Source of the DNA: Methylacidiphilum caldifontis
Lineage (GTDB): Bacteria > Verrucomicrobiota > Verrucomicrobiia > Methylacidiphilales > CAMAQI01
Assembly: GCA_945860255.1 (NCBI GenBank)
Contig: CAMAQI010000026.1
Span: forward strand, 1 to 21,093
DNA: 21,093 bases
Direction: 5' to 3'
Both the position numbers and the translations under genes were made by a program. This document shows, one piece after another, positions 6,563 to 11,997 of this stretch. Under the pieces are notes generated by a model, which was not told the DNA's origin, made no database searches, and was given only the letters and a program-made list of their open reading frames with translations. Within the stretch, counting starts at the first letter, position 1. Each line of letters opens with the position of its first letter.

Positions 6563-7552
6563 CTAGGCGAGGGCTAACTTGACGGTATCGCGCTCTTCGA
6601 CGAGCTCGGCCACGGTCGCATCGATCTTGGAACGACTAAAGGCACTGACAGGAACCCCTTGGATAATCTCCCAGTTCTTGCCATCGGTACGAATCGGAAA
6701 GGAGGTCATAATCCCTTTCTCAATTCCATAACTTCCATCAGAACAAACGGCGACACTCGTACAATCCCCAGACGCGGTCGGTGTCGTCAAGGAACGAACG
6801 GTATCGACGACGGCATTGGCGGCACTGGCGGCGGAAGAGAGTCCACGAGCCTTAATGATCTCCGCACCCCGTTGTTGAACGGTCTTGATAAAATCCCCTT
6901 CAAGCCAAGCTTGATCGGTAATCACGGAGGTCACCGGTCTGCCTTGGATCTTCGCATTCGCAAAATCCGGATATTGAGTCGCGGAATGATTGCCCCAAAT
7001 CGCTAAATTAGTCACTTCGGAGACATGAACTCCGGCCTTAAGGGCGAGCTGACTCTTGGCCCGATTCTCATCCAGTTTCGTCATCGCAAACCAACGGTTG
7101 CTTGGAATTCCAGGGGCATTCTCCTTCGCAATCCAGCAATTGGTATTACAAGGATTGCCCACGACTAAAACGCGAATATCCGAAGCGGCATTTTTTTCAA
7201 GAGCCTTCCCTTGTCCGACAAAAATCTTCCCGTTAATTCCGAGGAGCTCCTTACGCTCCATCCCTTGTTTACGGGGAACACTGCCGACGAGGAGCGCCCA
7301 ATTGACTCCTTTGAAACCCTCTTCCGGAGAAAAGGCCGGAACGATTCCTTGCACGAGAGGAAAAGCGCAATCCTCTAATTCCATCGCGACTCCCTTGAGT
7401 GCATTCTCCGCTTGCGGAACCTCAACAAGATGAAGGATCACCGGTTGATTGGGGCCAAACATCGCTCCCGAGGCGATCCGAAACAAGAGTGAGTAACCGA
7501 TTTGACCAGCAGCGCCTGTGATAGCGACTCGAATAGGGGAATTTGTGCTCAT
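6563..7552 (-). CDS. mdh: Malate dehydrogenase
   Basis: A 329-residue NAD(P)-dependent malate dehydrogenase, interconverting malate and oxaloacetate in the TCA cycle. It belongs to the cytosolic/chloroplast-like class, also found in Chlamydiae and many Gram-negatives. The Rossmann motif is GAAGQIG at 13-19. Substrate-binding arginines are in VPRKQGMERKELL (Arg94, Arg100), then GNPCNTN (132-138) and Asp161/Arg164 in TKLDENRA. Catalytic His189 is in IWGNHSATQYPDF. Length and motif order are normal. The ATG at 7552 has only a weak ribosome site. Downstream, 218 bp containing an inverted-repeat element separate it from dcd, so it is probably its own transcription unit. Confidence 0.95.
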   Translation of the reverse strand: MSTNSPIRVAITGAAGQIGYSLLFRIASGAMFGPNQPVILHLVEVPQAENALKGVAMELEDCAFPLVQGIVPAFSPEEGFKGVNWALLVGSVPRKQGMERKELLGINGKIFVGQGKALEKNAASDIRVLVVGNPCNTNCWIAKENAPGIPSNRWFAMTKLDENRAKSQLALKAGVHVSEVTNLAIWGNHSATQYPDFANAKIQGRPVTSVITDQAWLEGDFIKTVQQRGAEIIKARGLSSAASAANAVVDTVRSLTTPTASGDCTSVAVCSDGSYGIEKGIMTSFPIRTDGKNWEIIQGVPVSAFSRSKIDATVAELVEERDTVKLALA

Positions 7553-7698
7553 AATAAGATGATCAACTCAAATTCGAGATCAACTGACAAGACCAAATCC
7601 TCCAAACCGATCAGAATGAAGAGAATGTTATCCTCGAGAATAAAAGACTAATAGCTTTCAAATAAATCTAAATTTTACATTAGGAATTTCTCGGGAGC

Positions 7699-8019
7699 GA
7701 TCCCGCAGGTGCGCATAGGCGTCAACTTAAGAGAAGAGAAAATACAGTATTAACCGCCAAGAAAAGGCAAAAAACACCAAGACAGATCAATCCAAAGAAA
7801 GAGATTAATAAAGGACGGAGGAAAACGGAGGTTATGATTGTTTTAAGTCGGAGAAAAATACAGTTATCTTTGCTTTCAAAAATAGAGAATTGAATTTTCC
7901 TCTGCGGCCCTTCTTGTCCGCCATAGTCCCGCAGTGCGGAACGAAGGAGGATGTGCCCTCTGCGGTGAAAAACTGTCTTTTCGTGTGCTCGGTTGACGCC
8001 CATGCGCACGTGCGGGATC
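7699..8019. mobile_element. Putative 321-bp MITE-like element with 28-bp terminal inverted repeats
   Basis: The ends 7699-7726 and 7992-8019 are inverted copies matching at 26 of 28 positions; the left one begins GATCCCGCAGGTGCGCATAG. The interior contains CCGCCAAG/GGCAAAAAACACCAAG-type and CTCTGCGGTGAAAAACT-type motifs but no gene. No target-site duplication is obvious. Together with flanking sequence it fills the 655-bp gap 7553-8207 between mdh and the divergent thioredoxin-like gene. Just beyond it, 8117-8140 holds GATCGCGACCCGCGATCG, another inverted sequence. Apart from these repeats I see no gene in the gap. Confidence 0.6.
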
Positions 8020-8207
8020 ACGTCACATAGCGAAACCGTCGCACCTCAAGAAAATCGATCGATCTCGCAGGACTTAACAATGAATTCGGGAGGCATTGGT
8101 CATGTTACATGCGTGATCGCGACCCGCGATCGCTCCCGGGGAGGGATTCAGGATCTAGGATAAAGCGATTTTGGTAGACATTTTTAAGTTTGCGCTAAGC
8201 TTACTTT

Positions 8208-8723
8208 ATGAAATTAAAGTTTTTCTTCTTACTCTTCTTCGTCACCTCCTTTCTCTTCTCTCAAGAAAAGTCGATCTCCCAACAGCTCTCGAACTCTCTG
8301 GTTAAAGTCGAGGGGAAAGCTCTCAAAAAAGTCGACCATGCGGCGATCGCCGAAACGAAATATTTTCTCTTCTACTTCTCCGCTCATTGGTGTCCCCCGT
8401 GCCGTGCTTTCACTCCTAACTTGGTCGATTTTTATAATCAAACCAAACCGACCCATCCGGAGCTTGAAGTCGTTTTCATGAGTAGTGACCGGAGTGAAGA
8501 GGATATGAAGGCCTATATGATCGAAGCGAAGATGCCTTGGACGGCCGTTCAATTTAGCAAAATTGAGTCGATGAAAAAGATCAATGACTATGCCGGCAGT
8601 GGAATTCCCTGCGTCGTTGTGGTCGATGCCCAAGGCAATGTCCTCGCTGACTCCTTTAAAGGAAGTCAATACCTCGGCCCTCAAAAACCGGTCGATGATT
8701 TAAAGAAGCTGCTTAAGCAGTAA
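8208..8723 (+). CDS. Secreted thioredoxin-like (nucleoredoxin/TryX type) protein
   Basis: A 171-residue protein with signal peptide MKLKFFFLLFFVTSFLFS and likely cleavage near residue 18, then a thioredoxin fold acting in the periplasm. The redox motif is WCPPCRAF with Cys62 and Cys65. The Ala-His-Trp lead-in and the VVFMSSDRSEEDMKAYM block are typical of nucleoredoxin or tryparedoxin-like proteins (Thioredoxin_8), abundant in Verrucomicrobia. The cis-Pro loop reads GSGIPCVVVVDAQG, placing an extra Cys directly after the proline. It probably reduces or isomerises disulfides of exported proteins; the partner is unknown. The ATG at 8208 gives a perfect signal peptide, though no ribosome site is seen. 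The downstream HisJ-like gene is 70 nt away in the same direction. Confidence 0.87.
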   Translation: MKLKFFFLLFFVTSFLFSQEKSISQQLSNSLVKVEGKALKKVDHAAIAETKYFLFYFSAHWCPPCRAFTPNLVDFYNQTKPTHPELEVVFMSSDRSEEDMKAYMIEAKMPWTAVQFSKIESMKKINDYAGSGIPCVVVVDAQGNVLADSFKGSQYLGPQKPVDDLKKLLKQ

Positions 8724-8728
8724 TGCGA

Positions 8729-8754
8729 ATATTTTTCGTTCCGACGAAAAATAT
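8729..8754 (+). other. Perfect 11-bp hairpin after the thioredoxin-like gene
   Basis: ATATTTTTCGT, loop TCCG, then ACGAAAAATAT. It starts 6 nt past the stop codon. There is no T-run after it, so it is a weak terminator candidate; it may protect the 3' end of the upstream message. Confidence 0.5.
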
Positions 8755-8767
8755 GAATTGACCCCCT

Positions 8768-8814
8768 GATAATCGCTGAAAGGCTCTCTCTCATGAAGCT
8801 TTTCAGCGATTATC
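8768..8814 (+). promoter_or_regulatory. 18-bp hairpin presenting the HisJ-like start codon in its loop
   Basis: The left arm GATAATCGCTGAAAGGCT (8768-8785) pairs with AGCTTTTCAGCGATTATC (8797-8814) over 18 bp with one G-U wobble. The 11-nt loop CTCTCTCATGA contains the start codon at 8793-8795. The right arm encodes residues 2-8, including the conserved DYH metal-binding motif. The only AGG near the start is inside the left arm. This could control initiation; it is a structural observation, not a proven regulator. Confidence 0.6.
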
Positions 8815-9581
8815 ATATGCACCCCCAAGGGCATAAGCACCTGCCTTATACCCAATCTCTTTTACAGCCTTGGGCCGATCATTGCCGTGAGGTGGGGATT
8901 CGTGATTTTGTCTTTACCGATCATGACCGCTATTTTCCTGGGGTTGATTTTGACCAAGTCCAATTGCTGCAAAAAAACAATCCGGATCTGACCATCGGCA
9001 TCGGAATTGAACTGGATAACGATCCTGTCACCTCTCCTGCCGGTCGTGCCTGGGTGGAGCGGAATTGGAGTCAGCTCGATTTCGTTCTCGGCTCGGTGCA
9101 CTACTTCTCTGGAGAGGATAAAATGTTCGACTCCGCCGATCAAGGGGGACAATTCGATCGCTTGGGGGTTGAAACCGCTTACGCCAACTATCTTGCCGAA
9201 CTCGATCGGATGATCTCTCTCGGCCACATCGATGGACTCGCCCATTTAGACCTCGTAAAGATTCATCAATATTTCCTCCCCGGAAAAGACCCAGCCGATG
9301 TTTTCACCCCGATCTTAGAACGGATCAAAAAAGAGGGTCTCTCGATGGAGCTCAGCACCGCTGGATGGCGAAAACCGGTCGGGATTCAATATCCGGACGT
9401 ATCGATCATTCGTCGGGCGATGGAGATCGGCATTCCCTTTACGATTGCCTCCGATGCCCATTCCCATGTACAAACAGGAGAGAATTTTGAGAAGTTGGGC
9501 GAGATCGTCCAGGAACTCGGAATTCAGGAAATCGCAATCTATCAGAAACATCAACGCACGATGGTGCCCTTGGAAAAATAA
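8793..9581 (+). CDS. hisJ: PHP-family histidinol-phosphatase-like hydrolase
   Basis: A 262-residue PHP-domain phosphoesterase, most like the HisJ/HisK histidinol-phosphate phosphatase that removes phosphate before the last steps of histidine synthesis. Metal ligands are visible in order: DYHMHP at 6-11, TDHD at 42-45, Glu73 in GIGIELD, His103 in GSVHYF, His151/Asp153 in GLAHLDLVK and SDAH at 220-223. The length is typical for HisJ. Only the ATG at 8793 retains the first motif; upstream there is an in-frame stop at 8754-8756, and the next ATG at 8817 would remove the DYH residues. The start lies in a hairpin loop without a usable ribosome site. It is followed after 3 nt by ridA, then pyrE, so probably one operon. 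Another PHP phosphoesterase role cannot be excluded. Confidence 0.83.
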   Translation: MKLFSDYHMHPQGHKHLPYTQSLLQPWADHCREVGIRDFVFTDHDRYFPGVDFDQVQLLQKNNPDLTIGIGIELDNDPVTSPAGRAWVERNWSQLDFVLGSVHYFSGEDKMFDSADQGGQFDRLGVETAYANYLAELDRMISLGHIDGLAHLDLVKIHQYFLPGKDPADVFTPILERIKKEGLSMELSTAGWRKPVGIQYPDVSIIRRAMEIGIPFTIASDAHSHVQTGENFEKLGEIVQELGIQEIAIYQKHQRTMVPLEK

Positions 9582-9584
9582 TTT

Positions 9585-9971
9585 ATGAGTAAAAAAATAA
9601 TCGCAAGCGCTCAGGCGCCAAAGGCTTTGGGACCGTACTCCCAAGGAATCCGTGTCGGAAATATGATCTACCTCGCAGGCCAGATCCCTCTCGACCCTGC
9701 AGGGCAACTCGTTGAAGGCGGTATCTTAGAGCAAACCGAACGAGTCCTCACCAACATCTCCGCTCTTTTGGAGTCGGAAGGATTGACGCTGGCTCATGTC
9801 GTCAAATCGACGGTTTTTATGAAAGACCTTGCGGAGTTCGAGGGAATGAACCAAGTCTACTCAAAATATTTCACCGAAAAACCGCCCGCTCGATCGACAA
9901 TACAAGTCGCCCGTCTCCCGCGCGATGCCAAGGTTGAAATTGAAGTGGTGGCGATCGATGCAGCTGCTTGA
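9585..9971 (+). CDS. ridA: RidA family 2-iminobutanoate/2-iminopropanoate deaminase
   Basis: A 128-residue cytosolic RidA/YjgF/UK114 protein that hydrolyses reactive enamine/imine intermediates from PLP enzymes such as threonine dehydratase, protecting amino-acid metabolism. The family signature is strong: GPYSQGIRVGNMIYLAGQ (16-33), Arg103 in PPARSTIQVARLP, and Glu120 in KVEIEVVAID. Arg103 and Glu120 correspond to the substrate-binding and catalytic-water residues of active RidA proteins, so it should be catalytic. The length is normal and it likely forms a trimer. It starts 3 nt after the HisJ-like stop and overlaps pyrE by 14 nt, so it sits inside a compact operon. Confidence 0.95.
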   Translation: MSKKIIASAQAPKALGPYSQGIRVGNMIYLAGQIPLDPAGQLVEGGILEQTERVLTNISALLESEGLTLAHVVKSTVFMKDLAEFEGMNQVYSKYFTEKPPARSTIQVARLPRDAKVEIEVVAIDAAA

Positions 9972-10515
9972 AATCTTTAAAAAAACCGGAGCGCTGCTCG
10001 ATGGACATTTCATCCTTCGCTCTGGTCTTCGCAGTCGTCAATACTTTCAATGTGCCTTGCTCCTCCAAAACGCTAAATTGGCCTCGGAGGTCTGCGGGCT
10101 TCTGGCTCAAAAACTGAAAGACTATTCCTACGATGCCTTGATCTCCCCCGCAATGGGCGGAATCTTGGTCGGACAGGAGGTCGCACGACATTTAGAGGCA
10201 CGCCATATTTTTGCCGAAAAAGTCGATGGAAAACTGGCGATTCGACGATTTGAGATCCAACCGGGAGAACGATTCTTAATCCTCGAGGATGTCGTCACCA
10301 CCGGAAGCGCCGTTCAAGAAACGCTTAAACTCGTGCGCGAAGCTGGAGGAATTCCAGTCGCGGTCGGAACGATTGTCGACCGCAGTGGTAATCACCCCCC
10401 CGAATTCGGAGTTCCGATGGTCAGCCTGCTTCAACTCAATGTGGAGACCTTCTCTCCGGAGGCCCTCCCCGAAGACTTAAAACTCCTTCCTGCCGTCAAA
10501 CCGGGGAGCCGATGA
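9958..10515 (+). CDS. pyrE: Orotate phosphoribosyltransferase (Thermus-type)
   Basis: A 185-residue orotate phosphoribosyltransferase, converting orotate and PRPP to OMP in pyrimidine synthesis. The start motif TGALLDGHFILRSGLRSRQY (10-29) is that of the Thermus-type PyrE group. The PRPP loop is FLILEDVVTTGSAV (106-119) with acidic Glu110/Asp111. A PAMGGILVGQEVA segment (64-76) and a lysine/arginine-rich flexible loop around 88-97 complete the site. I use the ATG at 9958, which overlaps the end of ridA by 14 nt and gives MQLLEIFKKTG. An in-frame start at 9925 would add 11 residues unlike the family. It is the last gene of the hisJ-ridA-pyrE group; dcd, also pyrimidine-related, is nearby on the other strand. 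Confidence 0.93.
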   Translation: MQLLEIFKKTGALLDGHFILRSGLRSRQYFQCALLLQNAKLASEVCGLLAQKLKDYSYDALISPAMGGILVGQEVARHLEARHIFAEKVDGKLAIRRFEIQPGERFLILEDVVTTGSAVQETLKLVREAGGIPVAVGTIVDRSGNHPPEFGVPMVSLLQLNVETFSPEALPEDLKLLPAVKPGSR

Positions 10516-10584
10516 AAAAACGCCTAGTGAAGCAACCTTCCAAAAATATATAAATAACTTGTAATCGAATAGTTATGAAAAATC

Positions 10585-10679
10585 ATTTTTTGCATCGATA
10601 GGGAGGATGGGGAGGATAAATTCAAAAACAATTTTCTTTGGTCTTTATCCTGAAAATCCTCCGAATCGATGCAAAAAAT
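10585..10679. repeat. 95-bp inverted repeat downstream of pyrE
   Basis: Arms 10585-10620 and 10644-10679 match inversely at 30 of 36 positions, including 15 bp at the tips (ATTTTTTGCATCGAT). It begins 70 nt after pyrE. It forms the first part of the 477-bp gap 10516-10992, which otherwise holds repeat fragments and an A/T-rich promoter-like stretch but no gene. Confidence 0.65.
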
Positions 10680-10698
10680 CCGCTTCACTCCTTTCCAT

Positions 10699-10753
10699 TC
10701 CCGATTCCATCGGGACAGTTACTTTGCGTGAAAATTGTCTTTATCCCTGTTCC
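10699..10753. repeat. Hairpin plus repeat block shared with the cpaC-cpaE gap
   Basis: TCCCGAT, TCC loop, ATCGGGA forms a 7-bp hairpin at 10699-10715. It is followed at 10723-10753 by a 31-nt block that matches 14541-14571 with two differences. A related hairpin is at 14591-14605, with the order of the two modules swapped. Confidence 0.6.
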
Positions 10754-10770
10754 TCTGCATTTTAGAATTC

Positions 10771-10794
10771 ATAAATCGGAATTCAATGCGACTG
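10771..10794. repeat. 24-bp inverted repeat, left copy flanking the cpa genes
   Basis: The 24 nt beginning ATAAATCGGAATTCAATGCG are found exactly, in reverse complement, at 15994-16017. The pair brackets cpaB, cpaC and cpaE. Confidence 0.75.
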
Positions 10795-10934
10795 GACTGA
10801 GGGAGAGAATGTGTTATTGAGGAGGATATCCTTGATTTCGCTCTTTAACCGATTTATGTAGTGAATGCAATTTTTTTAACGGTTGAAAAAAAATTGAGTT
10901 GAACTACCTTGTTTTTACCCATTAAATATTATCA

Positions 10935-10962
10935 TTGACTCTCTTCTGTTATTTTTTAAGCT
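10935..10962 (+). promoter_or_regulatory. Possible promoter of cpaB
   Basis: TTGACT at 10935-10940, a 16-bp spacer and TAAGCT at 10957-10962. The -10 box is a poor match. Another candidate, TTGAAC with TAAATA 18 bp away, lies slightly upstream. The surrounding sequence is strongly A/T-rich, as expected for a promoter region. Confidence 0.3.
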
Positions 10963-10992
10963 TTTTTATGGAAAAACGACCGTAAGGTATCT

Positions 10993-11997
10993 GTGAAGAA
11001 AAAACTTGTTAATCCTATATTCATCGCCGCACTCGCCGTTGGAATGTTGTGCGTTTTTCTCATTACCAAGGCGCTTCGCGATCTTAAAGAGGAAAAAGAG
11101 GCGCGGATCCAACAAGAGGAAGTCGCGCGTCAGAAAGTAGAACAAGAGAATTTAGAGTTAAAAGCGAAGCTTGAAGCGGCAAGTAAAGTAAGCCCTACAG
11201 AAGCCCCGAAAATTCAAACCACGCCGGTCGTTTGTTTTAAAGGTCCCCTTCAATCGAGGACTGAAGTCAATCGCGTGATGGTCGAAATGAGGGAGTACCC
11301 GATTGAAATGATTCCTGAAGGGGCTTTCTCCGAGATCAAAGAGGTGATCGGAAAATACACGGTGAGATCGGTTGATGCTAAGGAGCCTGCAACAGCCTCG
11401 ATGGTGAAGTCGATTCGTGCAATCGGAGGAATGTCCTATCGGATTACTCCTGGAATGCGTGCGCTTGCAGTTCCGGTCACGCCGATTAACTCCAGTGGAA
11501 ATTTGATTACCGATGGTGATTTTGTCGATATTTTGCTTTCCGAAAAAGATAAGGGGGGGGAATTTATTCGAACTCGTATTTTTCTTCAAAACATCCGGAT
11601 CTTAAGTTTCTTTGCCAGCGCAGAAACCGAGCAAAATGCCGGACTTCAAAAAACGGCTCAGGATACCGCAACCGTCGAGGTCTCTCCCGAACAAGCGGAG
11701 GGACTCATCCAAGCGAGAAATATGGGCGAGATGAGTTTAGTGTTACGAAGTGTTAAAGATCAAAAAACGGTTCGTACTCGCGGCTTTGAAAAAAGTGAGC
11801 TCGCTTCCGATCTCGGGGTCATTCAATCCCGTTCAAAACGGACTTTAAATCGATTAGCGGATGAACAAAAAGAAGAGTTGATGAAATCGCAGACCGAAGA
11901 AACTCAAGCAGAGACCCCAAAGGAATCCGATCCGAAGAGCCCTGAGGTTCCTTCTCCCGATTCCACGAAGGAAGAGAAACAGGAGACGCCTCAATGA
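10993..11997 (+). CDS. cpaB: CpaB/RcpC-type Flp pilus assembly protein
   Basis: A 334-residue periplasmic component of the Tad/Flp pilus assembly machine, thought to work with the secretin. A membrane anchor at about residues 8-26 (IFIAALAVGMLCVFLITKA) is followed by a charged coiled-coil stretch at 27-65. The CpaB core follows: PGMRALAVPVTPI, then GDFVDILL, a TRIFLQNIRIL strand and TATVEVSPEQAEGLIQARNMGEMSLVLRS, all recognisable RcpC/CpaB landmarks. The last 60 residues are an acidic, Glu/Pro/Lys-rich tail. The start is GTG at 10993 with TAAGG 5 nt upstream. The stop overlaps the cpaC start by 4 nt (ATGA), so translation is coupled. No prepilin peptidase or pilin gene precedes it. Confidence 0.85.
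   Translation: MKKKLVNPIFIAALAVGMLCVFLITKALRDLKEEKEARIQQEEVARQKVEQENLELKAKLEAASKVSPTEAPKIQTTPVVCFKGPLQSRTEVNRVMVEMREYPIEMIPEGAFSEIKEVIGKYTVRSVDAKEPATASMVKSIRAIGGMSYRITPGMRALAVPVTPINSSGNLITDGDFVDILLSEKDKGGEFIRTRIFLQNIRILSFFASAETEQNAGLQKTAQDTATVEVSPEQAEGLIQARNMGEMSLVLRSVKDQKTVRTRGFEKSELASDLGVIQSRSKRTLNRLADEQKEELMKSQTEETQAETPKESDPKSPEVPSPDSTKEEKQETPQ

Noticed and set aside
7722..8021. Open reading frame of 99 codons upstream of mdh
   Set aside because: It coincides with the 321-bp inverted-repeat element, including its ends, and has no family features.
10512..10553. Thirteen-codon reading frame ATGAAAAAACGC overlapping the pyrE stop
   Set aside because: Too short, no ribosome site evidence and no conservation visible; the CTAGTGAAG inside it recurs after cpaC and looks like repeat sequence.
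10816..10858. GAGGAGG followed by a nine-codon frame, as a possible cpa leader peptide
   Set aside because: No attenuator-like hairpins follow it and no amino-acid bias is seen.
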